Shown: positions 1 through 8,035 of the stretch, piece by piece | Layout: each line of letters opens with the position of its first letter | How positions within the stretch are numbered: the stretch's first letter is position 1 | Origin: CBDEGK01 sp965237855 | GTDB taxonomy: Bacteria; Pseudomonadota; Gammaproteobacteria; Pseudomonadales; Halieaceae | NCBI GenBank assembly: GCA_965237855.1 | Contig: CBDEGK010000002.1 | Coordinates: forward strand, 124,001-188,000 | DNA length: 64,000 bases | Direction of reading: 5' to 3' | Notes under the pieces: generated by a model | What the model was told of the DNA's origin: nothing | Seen by the model: only the letters and a program-made list of their open reading frames with translations | Database searches by the model: none | Translations under genes and position numbers: made by a program

Positions 1-137
1 TGGGAGGCAACTGTATCGCCCTGTGTCCGCCGCTGATTATTACCGAGACACAGGTCGATGAACTGGTTGATAAGCTGGGGCATGCCCTGGACGCCACACT
101 GGATTACGTCACCAGTGAACAACTCCTGGTCGCCTAA
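1..137 (+). CDS. Class-III aminotransferase, C-terminal fragment
   Basis: The window opens inside this gene. The 44 visible codons end in TAA at 135-137 and run directly into the ATG of the next gene at 138. The peptide contains CPPLIITETQVDELVDKL followed by an amphipathic helix. This is the usual C-terminal signature of fold-type I class-III PLP aminotransferases such as GABA, putrescine or beta-alanine transaminases. The PLP lysine and substrate-binding residues lie outside the window, so the substrate cannot be read. Its position directly upstream of an agmatinase gene suggests a role in polyamine or guanidino-acid breakdown, for example of putrescine or 4-aminobutyrate. That is inference from the neighbour only. 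Confidence 0.7.
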   Translation, partial: GGNCIALCPPLIITETQVDELVDKLGHALDATLDYVTSEQLLVA

Positions 138-1094
138 ATGAGCAGCGAATTCAACCAGCCGCAGGGCGGCAACGAGATGCCTCGCTTCGCGGGGCACGCC
201 AGCATGTTTCGCCTGCCCATCCAGGTGGATGCAGAGGGCCTCGATATCGCGATTATTGGCGTACCGCTGGATATTGGCACCAGCAACCGCGGTGGTTCCC
301 GCTTCGGCCCGCGCCAGATTCGCAGTGAGTCGGTGCTGGTGCGCCCTTATAATATGGCCAACCGCGCGGCGCCGTTCGATTCTTTCCAGGTCGCCGATAC
401 TGGCGACGTGGCGCTCAATGCGTTCAGCCTGGAAAAATCTATCACCATTATCGAGCGACACTTCGATACCGTGTTAGCCACCGGCGCCAAAACCATGGCC
501 CTGGGTGGTGATCACACGATCGCCTTGCCCATCCTCCGCGCCCAGCACAAGCTGCACGGCAAAATGGCCCTGGTCCACGTGGATGCGCATTCCGATACCA
601 ACGACACGATGTTCGGTGAAGCGGTGACTCACGGCACCATTTTCCGCCGCGCTATCGAAGAGGAGTTGGTCGACCCCAACAAGATGTTCCAGATCGGGCT
701 GCGCGCCACGGGCTATTCCGCCGACGATTTTGATTGGGCGCGGAAACGGGGTGTGCGCGTGGTGCAGGCGGAGGACTGCTGGTACCAGTCGCTGGCACCG
801 CTGATGGCAGAAATCAGGCAGCAAGTCGGACCAGACGCACCGTTATACCTGAGCTTTGATATAGACGGCCTCGACCCATCAGTTGCGCCTGGCACGGGTA
901 CGCCGGAGCCGGCCGGATTGACAACGTCCCAGGGTTTGGAAATCATTCGCGGCCTGTGGGGTATGAACCTGGTGGGCTGCGACCTGGTAGAGGTATCGCC
1001 GCCCTACGATACAACGGGTAATACCTCCCTGTTGGCAGCGAACCTGTTTTTTGAGATGTTGTGCAGCTTTCCAGGTTGTCTACGAAGGGATTAA
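138..1094 (+). CDS. speB: Agmatinase-family ureohydrolase
   Basis: This 318-residue ureohydrolase probably splits agmatine (or a related guanidino compound such as guanidinobutyrate) into an amine and urea. It carries the binuclear manganese motifs of the arginase/agmatinase family: GGDH at about 123-126, DAHSD at 149-153, and DIDGLDPSVAPGTGTPEPAG starting at 241. The length matches agmatinases. The ATG follows the stop codon of the upstream aminotransferase without a gap, so the two are almost certainly co-transcribed. Together they could feed agmatine-derived nitrogen and carbon into central metabolism. Family membership is clear. Agmatine versus guanidinobutyrate as substrate cannot be decided from motifs. 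Confidence 0.88.
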   Translation: MSSEFNQPQGGNEMPRFAGHASMFRLPIQVDAEGLDIAIIGVPLDIGTSNRGGSRFGPRQIRSESVLVRPYNMANRAAPFDSFQVADTGDVALNAFSLEKSITIIERHFDTVLATGAKTMALGGDHTIALPILRAQHKLHGKMALVHVDAHSDTNDTMFGEAVTHGTIFRRAIEEELVDPNKMFQIGLRATGYSADDFDWARKRGVRVVQAEDCWYQSLAPLMAEIRQQVGPDAPLYLSFDIDGLDPSVAPGTGTPEPAGLTTSQGLEIIRGLWGMNLVGCDLVEVSPPYDTTGNTSLLAANLFFEMLCSFPGCLRRD

Positions 1095-1102
1095 GCACTC
1101 AC

Positions 1103-2074
1103 ATGTCAAATGTCGTGATGCGTTTTGATATGCGCTGTCCATCTACAGGCGATACCAATGCCGCGGAGCTGTACCAGGCCGTGGTGGAGATGGCTGCCTG
1201 GGCTGATGATCGCGGTGTCGATGTCATTGGCCTGTCTGAACACCACAATACCGACGATGGTTTCCTGCCTTCGCCATTGGTGTTGGCCAGCGCCATTGCC
1301 GCGTGCACAACTCAGGTCGGTATCAGTATCGGCGCGCTGCTGGTGCCGCTACACGATCCTATCCGCCTGACCGAAGATATCGCCGTACTCGACAACCTCA
1401 GTGAAGGTCGCCTGATTGTTATCACCGGGATCGGATATCGCGAAGTTGAGTACCTGGCCATGGGCAAAGACTGGCAGCAGCGCGGTAATCTGCTTGAGGA
1501 CAACCTGCGTGTGATGCAGCAGGCCTGGACCGGTGAACCCTTTGACTATCGCGGTTCCACCGTGCAGGTATTGCCGAGGCCGCTGAGCCGACCTCATCCA
1601 CTGATTACTGTAGGCGGTAATTCAAAAGCTGCAGCTCGCCGGGCAGCACGGTTGCGCCTGCCGTTCTTTCCAGCCATAGACGACGGCGAACTGGCACAGG
1701 CCTATCACGTGGCCTGCGAAGCGGAACAGTTCAAAGGTGGTTTGGTGATGTTGCCGGATTTTCCTGCCACCACCTACCTGGCTGAGGATGTTGAACAGGG
1801 CTGGCAGGAGATGGGTCAGTACATGCTATGCGACGCGCTGGCTTATGGCGCCTGGCGTCATCCCGATCGCCGCGCCTACGCGGAATCCTTTGCCAACAAC
1901 CTGGAGGAACTGCGGGAAGAGGGCAAATACCGGGTGCTTACCCCGGCAATGGCCATAGAGTTATTGCGAGCTAATAGCTCGCTGCACCTGGCACCCCTGG
2001 TGGGAGGTGCGCCACCGGAATTAGGTTGGAAAAGTTTGAAGTTATTTACTGAGCAAGTTGCTCCGCGGCTCTAG
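1103..2074 (+). CDS. LLM-class flavin-dependent oxidoreductase
   Basis: A 323-residue luciferase-like monooxygenase of the TIM-barrel LLM superfamily. Typical stretches are GVDVIGLSEHH near the N terminus, a GISIGALLVPLHDPIRLTED segment, and LSEGRLIVITGIGYR. Members use FMNH2 or F420. The cofactor and substrate here are unknown. I chose the ATG at 1103 rather than the longer frame from 1061, which would overlap agmatinase; 1103 lies 8 bases after that stop and begins at the conserved first strand. It probably belongs to the same operon as agmatinase. Its stop codon overlaps the stop of the convergent phosphoribosyltransferase gene. Confidence 0.8.
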   Translation: MSNVVMRFDMRCPSTGDTNAAELYQAVVEMAAWADDRGVDVIGLSEHHNTDDGFLPSPLVLASAIAACTTQVGISIGALLVPLHDPIRLTEDIAVLDNLSEGRLIVITGIGYREVEYLAMGKDWQQRGNLLEDNLRVMQQAWTGEPFDYRGSTVQVLPRPLSRPHPLITVGGNSKAAARRAARLRLPFFPAIDDGELAQAYHVACEAEQFKGGLVMLPDFPATTYLAEDVEQGWQEMGQYMLCDALAYGAWRHPDRRAYAESFANNLEELREEGKYRVLTPAMAIELLRANSSLHLAPLVGGAPPELGWKSLKLFTEQVAPRL

Positions 2075-2637
2075 GCGCGTTCCAGCAATTTATGCCTGAT
2101 ACTGTCGATGCCGGGTTTGTCGGACAGTAATTCTTCAAGACTGAGCCCATCCAGTTCATGAGGAAAAACCAGCCAATCCTCGGTTTCATGCAGGAAAAAA
2201 TCCGGCACTCGATCAGTCTTGTTGCTCTTCGGCTTGTAGTAGGGCGTTGCAATGGCAAAGGTGGGGGTATTGCGACGACACTTTTGTTCGAGGTCAATGA
2301 TGACCTGGTTGACGCTGCGACCGCTGTCAAAGACGTCGTCGACAATCAGCACCTGGTCCTGCGCATTCACGTTTTCTATCAGGTAATGCAGACCGTGTAC
2401 CTTGACCACGTCCGACATTTCATTGACGCCGGTGTAGGCGGAAGTGCGAATCGCAATGTGGTCGGTGTCGACACCGAAGTATTTGAGCAATTCCTGGATG
2501 GCAATGCCCACTGGTGCGCCACCGCGCCAGACGCCAACGATGTAGTCAGGGCAAAAATCGCTTTCCAGGACTTTGAGCCCCAGTTCGAAGGAGTCTGCCA
2601 GCAGTCGCTGGGCGTCGATATAAGTTTTCTGCGTCAT
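2071..2637 (-). CDS. Purine-type phosphoribosyltransferase (hypoxanthine/xanthine PRT-like)
   Basis: A 188-residue type I phosphoribosyltransferase, likely a purine-salvage enzyme adding PRPP ribose phosphate to hypoxanthine, guanine or xanthine. The PRPP-binding loop is read as VLIVDDVFDSGRS. A VGVWRGGAPVG strand-loop upstream forms the pyrophosphate loop. The start was placed at the ATG of MTQKTYID (2637) because the longer frame adds seven unconserved residues. It lies downstream of coaE on the same strand, with 29 bases between, and could be read through from the pilus operon. It ends in a four-base CTAG shared with the stop of the convergent monooxygenase gene. Base specificity is not determinable by eye. 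Confidence 0.78.
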   Translation of the reverse strand: MTQKTYIDAQRLLADSFELGLKVLESDFCPDYIVGVWRGGAPVGIAIQELLKYFGVDTDHIAIRTSAYTGVNEMSDVVKVHGLHYLIENVNAQDQVLIVDDVFDSGRSVNQVIIDLEQKCRRNTPTFAIATPYYKPKSNKTDRVPDFFLHETEDWLVFPHELDGLSLEELLSDKPGIDSIRHKLLERA

Positions 2638-2666
2638 AACCGCGCAGTATACCGGCATAAATGGGG

Positions 2667-3278
2667 TCAGAGTATGGGGTTAGGATCCAGGCGCTTGAGG
2701 ATTGTGGTATGAAATTCGTCTACGGCGCGGTGCAGGCTCGCCAGATCGGCGCTGTTATCAATGATATGGTCCGCCAGCGTTCTTTTTTCGGCTCTCGGCA
2801 TCTGGGCAGCCATAATCCATCGCACCTGGGCCTCGTCATTGTCATCGCGCGCCATGGTACGCGCCAGCTGAATGTCTTCGGCAACATCAATGAGCAAGAC
2901 CCTATCGCAGAGACCTTTCTGCGTGGTTTCCAGCAGCAAGGGTGAGGACAATATGGTGTAGGTAGAGTCTGATGCCTGCAACTGCCGGAAAATTTCTTCG
3001 CCGATCAGCGGATGTGTCAGTTGTTCCAGCCATTCCCGCTCGGCCGAATCGGAGAAAATGCGTGCCCGCAGGGCTGCCCGGTCCAGGTTACCATCCGTCA
3101 GCAACATGTCCTGACCGTACCGCTCGGCTACGGCGGCCAGCGCTGGACGCCCGGGTTCCATAATTACCCTGGATGCCAGGTCAGCGTCTATCACCGTGAT
3201 TCCCAGCTCCTCAAAGCGATTGGTAGCGGCAGTTTTGCCACTGCCAATGCCACCGGTGACACCAATAACCAGGCCCAT
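2667..3278 (-). CDS. coaE: Dephospho-CoA kinase
   Basis: CoaE phosphorylates dephospho-CoA to CoA, the last step of coenzyme A synthesis in the cytoplasm. The 203-residue protein starts MGLVIGVTGGIGSGKT, the P-loop at residues 8-16. It has the expected DADLASRVI segment and an LID-type arginine-rich region. The open frame extends upstream to 3578, but those 100 residues overlap pilD and are not family sequence, so the start is the ATG at 3278. This start shares one base with the pilD stop (TAATG), indicating translational coupling. The pilB-pilC-pilD-coaE order is common in gammaproteobacteria. Confidence 0.95.
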   Translation of the reverse strand: MGLVIGVTGGIGSGKTAATNRFEELGITVIDADLASRVIMEPGRPALAAVAERYGQDMLLTDGNLDRAALRARIFSDSAEREWLEQLTHPLIGEEIFRQLQASDSTYTILSSPLLLETTQKGLCDRVLLIDVAEDIQLARTMARDDNDEAQVRWIMAAQMPRAEKRTLADHIIDNSADLASLHRAVDEFHTTILKRLDPNPIL

Positions 3279-4162
3279 TAGCTTTGCTGCAGACCGGCGA
3301 AATTCCAGTACCAGTTCAGCAACTGCTCTCCCCACAACAAGACAATCCACCCGGCTATGGCCAAGTAGGGGCCGAAGGGCATGGGGATGTCTTTGCCGCG
3401 CTTCTGTAAAATCATCAGGCCGATGCCGATGACGGTTCCCACTACCGAGGACAGCAGAATAATCATGGGCAATGCCTGCCAGCCCAGCCAGGCACCCAGG
3501 ACCGCCAACAACTTGAAGTCGCCGTAGCCCATCCCCTCCTTGCCGGTGACGAGTTTGAATACCCAGTACACGGACCACAGTGACAGGTACCCGGCCATGG
3601 CGCCGATCACGGCATCAGACAAGCTGACATAGGTGCCAAACAGGTTGAATAGCAGGCCTAGCCATAACAGGGGCAGGGTGATGGCATCTGGCAGCAATTG
3701 CTGGTCGATATCGATCATGGTCAGGGCGATAAGCCCCCAGGTAAGAAATAGGGCACCCAGCAAGGGTGCCGCCGCCACCTCATAGTACAGGCCCAGGCCC
3801 AGGGTAATCACACCGGTGAGCAGTTCCACGATTGGGTAGCGCAGGGAGATGTGAGTATCGCACTGACTGCAACGGCCGCTTAATAACAAGTAACTCAACA
3901 CGGGTATATTTTCCCAGGGCTTGATGGCGTGGCCACAGGCGGGGCAATGTGAATTGGGTTGGAACAGGTCAATGCGCTGCGACTCGGCGGGGGGCTGCTC
4001 TAGCTCCAGCAGCTGGCCGCAATAGTCTCGCTCCTCCCGTTCCATCATCACAGGTAAACGGTAGATGACTACATTGAGAAAACTACCGATACACAAGCCC
4101 AGTACAAGCAATGAACTCAATAACAACCAGGGATTCTGGTTGAGCGCGGTTAGTACATCCAT
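3278..4162 (-). CDS. pilD: Type IV prepilin peptidase / N-methylase
   Basis: An inner-membrane A24 aspartic protease of 294 residues. It removes the leader from type IV prepilins after glycine and methylates the new N-terminal phenylalanine. Visible features are a first membrane segment with GSFLNVVIYRLP, then a cytoplasmic domain with two zinc-type cysteine pairs (C73/C76 and C98/C101). The two active-site aspartate regions are DIDQQLLPD near 151-159 and GMGYGDFK further on. About eight membrane segments follow the usual layout. The start at 4162 (MDVLTALN) lies 13 bases after the pilC stop. The substrate is the PilA encoded at 7514. Confidence 0.95.
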   Translation of the reverse strand: MDVLTALNQNPWLLLSSLLVLGLCIGSFLNVVIYRLPVMMEREERDYCGQLLELEQPPAESQRIDLFQPNSHCPACGHAIKPWENIPVLSYLLLSGRCSQCDTHISLRYPIVELLTGVITLGLGLYYEVAAAPLLGALFLTWGLIALTMIDIDQQLLPDAITLPLLWLGLLFNLFGTYVSLSDAVIGAMAGYLSLWSVYWVFKLVTGKEGMGYGDFKLLAVLGAWLGWQALPMIILLSSVVGTVIGIGLMILQKRGKDIPMPFGPYLAIAGWIVLLWGEQLLNWYWNFAGLQQS

Positions 4163-4175
4163 GGTGTTGTTCTTG

Positions 4176-5393
4176 TCAGACCACGGCACCCAGCATGAAG
4201 ATGGGCAGATACATGGCAATCATCAGGCCGCCTACCAACACCCCCAGCACCGACATAATGATGGGTTCCATCAATGAGCTCAGGCCGTCAACGGCGTCAT
4301 CGACCGCCGCTTCGTAGTGGTCCGCAACCTTTTCCAGCATCTCGTCCAGGGCACCAGATTCTTCACCAATCGATACCATTTGCAACAGCATGCTGGGAAA
4401 CAGGCCGGTGGCCTGGATAGAACTATGCAGGGGTGAACCCGTGGTTACATCATTCTTGATTTGTATGATGGCCTTGCGGTACACCGAATTGCCGGCGGCA
4501 CCGGCTACGGACTCCAACGCCTCCACCAGCGGTACCCCCGCTGAGAAAGTCGTGGCCAGGGTGCGGGAGAAACGGGCAATAACCGAGTTGAAGATAACGT
4601 CACCAACGACAGGTGCTTTTAATATGACCTTATCCATTAACTCGGAAAAAGGGACCGAGCGTTTCAGCGCTTCCCTAAACGCGCTGCTCACTGCGATAAG
4701 GGCAGCTACGATGATATACCACCACTCGATGGCAAAATCGGATATGTTCAGCACGAACAAGGTAAACGCCGGCAAATCTGCACCGAAGCTGGAAAAGGTT
4801 TCAGCAAACTGGGGCACCACCTTGACCAGCAAGATGCCGGTCACTATCAACGAGACCACGACCACGGCGATGGGATAGTTCAGGGCTGACTTGATTTTTG
4901 ACTTTAGTGCCTCGGACTTCTCCTTGTAGGTCGCGACCCGGTCCAGCATGACCTCCAGAGTACCCGAGGTTTCACCGGAAGCTACCAGGCTGATGAAAAG
5001 CTCATCGAAGTACTGGGGATACTTCTCCAGCGACAGGGACAGGCCGGTACCGGAGGCGACTTCATTTTTGATCTCCATGACTACCTTGCGCATAGTGGGG
5101 TTTTCGAGACCCTCGGCGACGATGTCAAAACTTTGTACCAGGGGAACACCGGCTTTCATCATTACCGCCAGCTGCCGGGTAAAGATGGATATATCAGCAG
5201 GGGTGATTTTTTTTCCGCCATCGCCGAACAGCGGCTTGCCTTTCTTCTTAACGCTCTTGGCGCGAATCCCCTGTTGACGCAATTGAGCTTTGGTCAGGGC
5301 CAGGCTCACCGATTCGATTTCGCCTTTAGTCGAGCGACCATTGCGATCGACGCCCGCCCATGTGAATAACTGTCCTTTCGCTGCAGATGCCAT
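4176..5393 (-). CDS. pilC: Type IV pilus inner-membrane platform protein
   Basis: A 405-residue GspF/PilC platform protein with two repeated cytoplasmic T2SSF domains (roughly residues 70-195 and 275-395) and hydrophobic segments near 170-195, 220-240 and 375-400. It couples the PilB motor to pilin insertion at the inner membrane. Recognisable family signatures are FTRQLAVMMKAGVPLVQS and FSRTLATTFSAGVPLVEAL. Full length with no lesion. It starts 3 bases after the pilB stop and continues into pilD, so pilB-pilC-pilD-coaE form one minus-strand operon. Confidence 0.95.
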   Translation of the reverse strand: MASAAKGQLFTWAGVDRNGRSTKGEIESVSLALTKAQLRQQGIRAKSVKKKGKPLFGDGGKKITPADISIFTRQLAVMMKAGVPLVQSFDIVAEGLENPTMRKVVMEIKNEVASGTGLSLSLEKYPQYFDELFISLVASGETSGTLEVMLDRVATYKEKSEALKSKIKSALNYPIAVVVVSLIVTGILLVKVVPQFAETFSSFGADLPAFTLFVLNISDFAIEWWYIIVAALIAVSSAFREALKRSVPFSELMDKVILKAPVVGDVIFNSVIARFSRTLATTFSAGVPLVEALESVAGAAGNSVYRKAIIQIKNDVTTGSPLHSSIQATGLFPSMLLQMVSIGEESGALDEMLEKVADHYEAAVDDAVDGLSSLMEPIIMSVLGVLVGGLMIAMYLPIFMLGAVV

Positions 5394-5396
5394 GTG

Positions 5397-7115
5397 TTAG
5401 TCCGTGGTTACCCGGTTAACTTCTTCGAGGCTGGTTTCCCCATTCGCTGCTTTCCTAAGCGCCGACATTCTCAGATCATTGAATCCCATATTGCGCGCTT
5501 CTTTGGCAATTTCAATGGAGTTGCCTTCCTCCATGATAATGCGTGCCAGCGCCGGTCCGACCTTCACGACTTCGTAGATGCCCACCCGTCCCTTGTAACC
5601 GGAGGAGCATTTGTCACAGCCCTTTGCCTGCATAAAATTGGCGCTCTCAATCATTTCTTCCGAAAAGCCCATCTCCAGCAGGGCTTCCTTGGGTATATCT
5701 GCTGGTTCCGCGCACTCCTTGCACAGGCGCCGGGCCAGCCGCTGGGCAATAATCAGGTTAACGGAAGTCGCCAGGTTGAAGGAGGGCACACCCATATTGA
5801 GCATGCGGGTAATGGTCTCGGCGGCACTGTTGGTGTGCAGGGTAGATAGCACCATGTGACCAGTCTGCGCCGCCTTGATGGAAATCTCCGCAGTTTCCAG
5901 GTCGCGAATCTCTCCCACCATGATGATGTCCGGGTCTTGTCGAAGGAAGGACCGCAAGGCCGATGCAAAGGTCAGACCCACCCGGGGGTTAACGTGGCAC
6001 TGGTTGATGCCGTCGAGGTTGATTTCTACCGGGTCTTCCGCGGTGGAGATATTGCGCTCGGGGGTGTTGAGGATGTTGAGGCCGGTATACAGCGATACCG
6101 TCTTGCCGGACCCGGTCGGCCCGGTTACCAGGATCATACCCTGGGGTTTTTCCAGCGCCTCCATGAACATCTCTTTTTGTTCCGGTTCATAGCCCAGCGC
6201 ATCAATACCCATTTGCGCGCTGCCGGGGTCGAGAATCCGCAGACAGATTTTTTCACCGAACAACAGCGGCAGCGTGTTGACCCGGAAGTCGATGGCGCGG
6301 CTCTTGGAGAGCTTCATCTTGATACGACCATCCTGGGGCACGCGCCGCTCCGAGATGTCCATTTTCGACATCACCTTGAGGCGCGCCGCCAGGCGGCCGG
6401 CCAGGTTAGTGGGTGGTTTGACCACCTCGTGTAAAATGCCATCGGTACGAAAGCGCACCCGGTAGGTTTTTTCATAGGGCTCGAAGTGGATATCCGAGGC
6501 GCCCGATTTAATTGCGTCCAGTAGCACCTTATTGACAAAACGCACGATGGGCGTCTCATCCAAATCGCCACCGCCGTCATCGCCGCCACCGTCTTCGGTG
6601 ACCGCCTCGACGTCCAGGTCTTCAAGGGCAGCATCATCGAGATCACCCAGCCCGTCTCCCAATTCGTCGTTGGCCTCGGCCCACTGGGCAATGCTCTCGC
6701 TGAGTGCGCGTTCTTCCACCAACACGGCATCGGTATTGATACCGGTGTGGAATTTTATTTCATCCAGGGCGACCAGGTTGGTCGGATCCGAGACCGCGAT
6801 GAACAAACGGTTTCCGCGATGAAACAATGGCAGGGCGTGATGCTTGATAACCAGGTTGGGAGCAACCAGATCCTTGGGCATGGCCTCGGGGTTGAGGCTG
6901 GAGACATCAAACAGCGGCACGCCGAATTCTTCCGACGCCATTTCCGCCAGCTTCTGGCTATCAACAATTTCATTGTCGACCAGGTGTTTAACCAGCGGAA
7001 CTTTTGCCACTGCCGCTTCGTCCAGTGCCTGCTGGGCAGCTTCCGCTTCAATGAGCCCGTCAGCTACCAATCGACCGGCCAGGCCGCTCAATTGCGATGG
7101 GGTCTTGTTGGTCAT
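5397..7115 (-). CDS. pilB: Type IV pilus assembly ATPase
   Basis: The 572-residue extension motor of type IV pili, a cytoplasmic GspE-family hexameric ATPase. Domains in order: an N-terminal MshEN-type domain (about 1-140), an acidic Asp/Glu/Gly-rich linker (150-187), then the ATPase core. The core has Walker A GPTGSGKT at 332-339, Asp-box and Walker B residues around IIMVGEIRDLETAE, and the His-box STLHTNSA. Two CxxC pairs (CKEC and CDKC) form the zinc site. It is the first gene of the minus-strand pil operon. It is divergent from pilA across a 398-bp control region. Confidence 0.96.
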   Translation of the reverse strand: MTNKTPSQLSGLAGRLVADGLIEAEAAQQALDEAAVAKVPLVKHLVDNEIVDSQKLAEMASEEFGVPLFDVSSLNPEAMPKDLVAPNLVIKHHALPLFHRGNRLFIAVSDPTNLVALDEIKFHTGINTDAVLVEERALSESIAQWAEANDELGDGLGDLDDAALEDLDVEAVTEDGGGDDGGGDLDETPIVRFVNKVLLDAIKSGASDIHFEPYEKTYRVRFRTDGILHEVVKPPTNLAGRLAARLKVMSKMDISERRVPQDGRIKMKLSKSRAIDFRVNTLPLLFGEKICLRILDPGSAQMGIDALGYEPEQKEMFMEALEKPQGMILVTGPTGSGKTVSLYTGLNILNTPERNISTAEDPVEINLDGINQCHVNPRVGLTFASALRSFLRQDPDIIMVGEIRDLETAEISIKAAQTGHMVLSTLHTNSAAETITRMLNMGVPSFNLATSVNLIIAQRLARRLCKECAEPADIPKEALLEMGFSEEMIESANFMQAKGCDKCSSGYKGRVGIYEVVKVGPALARIIMEEGNSIEIAKEARNMGFNDLRMSALRKAANGETSLEEVNRVTTD

Positions 7116-7513
7116 CCGTTTACCCTAGTTTGAATGTGCGCGCTTATTGGTGCGTCTGTCACCCGGCAACTCAAGCAGTATATCGCCAGCGCGCGCCCGT
7201 ACCTAGTGTTTCGCCGGAGAAATTTCAGGATCTGGCGACATGAGTGCGACTGACAATCTACGTCACTCTATTGACCTATTGTGTCACTAGTTGGGTTCCG
7301 GCAGATTGTTGCCAATTCCCGTTGTGCGGCAGAAAAATAGCTTTAAGCTACTGATCTATATCATAAAAGAAAGCTATTACCAGCTCGACCGTTTAGCTGG
7401 CATGAATTCTGCATCTACTGTTTTTGCTGATTTACGGGTTTCGACCCACATCGGCAGGTCCGGAATGACTGCCGGTCCATAAAACAAGAAATCCATTTAT
7501 GGGAGACTGGAAG
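7116..7513. promoter_or_regulatory. pilB-pilA divergent control region
   Basis: This is the only gene-free stretch longer than 300 bases. It separates minus-strand pilB from plus-strand pilA and must contain both promoters. The pilA side is AT-rich and holds a sigma-54 promoter at 7397-7413. Between about 7240 and 7290 there are several TGAC/GTCA/TGTCA words on both strands. These resemble the TGTC-type half sites bound by PilR-like activators upstream of pilA promoters, but this is only a visual match. A 63-codon open frame at 7291-7482 crosses the promoter and is not considered a gene. Confidence 0.6.
7397..7413 (+). promoter_or_regulatory. Sigma-54 (-24/-12) promoter of pilA
   Basis: The sequence CTGGCATGAATTCTGCA places GG at 7399-7400 and GC at 7411-7412 with exactly ten bases between. 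It matches the consensus YTGGCACGRNNNTTGCW at most positions. Transcription would start near 7424, giving a leader of about 90 bases before the pilA ATG at 7514. Sigma-54 control with the PilS/PilR pair is established for pilA in Pseudomonas. The activator genes are not in this window. Confidence 0.75.
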
Positions 7514-7942
7514 ATGAAGAAAGCAACTCAAAAGGGTTTTACCCTGATTGAATTGATGATCGTAATCGCGATTGTGGGCATCCTGGCGGCAGTAGCACTG
7601 CCGGCATACCAGGATTACACCATTCGCGCCAAGATGGCTGAAGCACTGTCCACCATTGGTGAAGCAAAGACCTCTGTGTCTGAGTATTTTATCGCCAATG
7701 GCTCGATGCCTGCTAACGTAACCACTGCCGGTATCCGTACCGAAATTGGCACTGATATCGTTCAGAGCATGTCCTACGCTGCCAGCGTTATCACCTTGAA
7801 GATCGCTGCTATTGGGGGTGACACAACTGCCGGTGACACTATGTTGCTGTCCCTGAAGAGCACTAAAGGCGGTACGCCACAGTGGACTTGCAAGCCTGGC
7901 ACCATCGACGCCAAGTACCTGCCGGCTGACTGCCGCGGTTAA
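7514..7942 (+). CDS. pilA: Type IV major pilin
   Basis: A type IVa prepilin of 142 residues. The start at 7514 is favoured over the in-frame ATG at 7499 because GGGAG sits at a good distance upstream. It also gives a short class-a leader, MKKATQKG, cleaved by PilD before phenylalanine. The mature protein begins FTLIELMIVIAIVGILAAVA, with Glu5 and the hydrophobic alpha-1N helix. A C-terminal disulfide loop is suggested by two cysteines (WTCKPG and ADCRG). The globular part is rich in Thr and Ser, which could accept O-glycans. It is followed by a strong terminator and then by membrane glycosyltransferase-like genes. Confidence 0.96.
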   Translation: MKKATQKGFTLIELMIVIAIVGILAAVALPAYQDYTIRAKMAEALSTIGEAKTSVSEYFIANGSMPANVTTAGIRTEIGTDIVQSMSYAASVITLKIAAIGGDTTAGDTMLLSLKSTKGGTPQWTCKPGTIDAKYLPADCRG

Positions 7943-7955
7943 TACTGAGTGTTAG

Positions 7956-7984
7956 AAAACCCGGGCTTGCCCGGGTTTTTTTTT
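7956..7984 (+). terminator. Rho-independent terminator of pilA
   Basis: AAAACCCGGGC, a very short loop, then GCCCGGGTTTT running into nine T residues. This is a GC-rich hairpin with a U-tract 13 bases after the pilA stop. It should end most pilA transcripts, so the downstream glycosyltransferase genes are probably expressed by partial read-through or from their own promoter. Confidence 0.92.
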
Positions 7985-8035
7985 ACCTGAAAAGATTGTA
8001 TTTTTTTTCTTACAATCATTTGGAAGTTGATTGGT

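Noticed and set aside
2667..3578. CoaE with a 100-residue N-terminal extension
   Set aside because: The extension is antisense-type sequence overlapping pilD. The family P-loop starts at residue 8 of the shorter form at 3278.
7291..7482. 63-codon open frame in the pilA upstream region
   Set aside because: It crosses the sigma-54 promoter, has no clear ribosome site and no recognisable composition. It is more likely chance coding.
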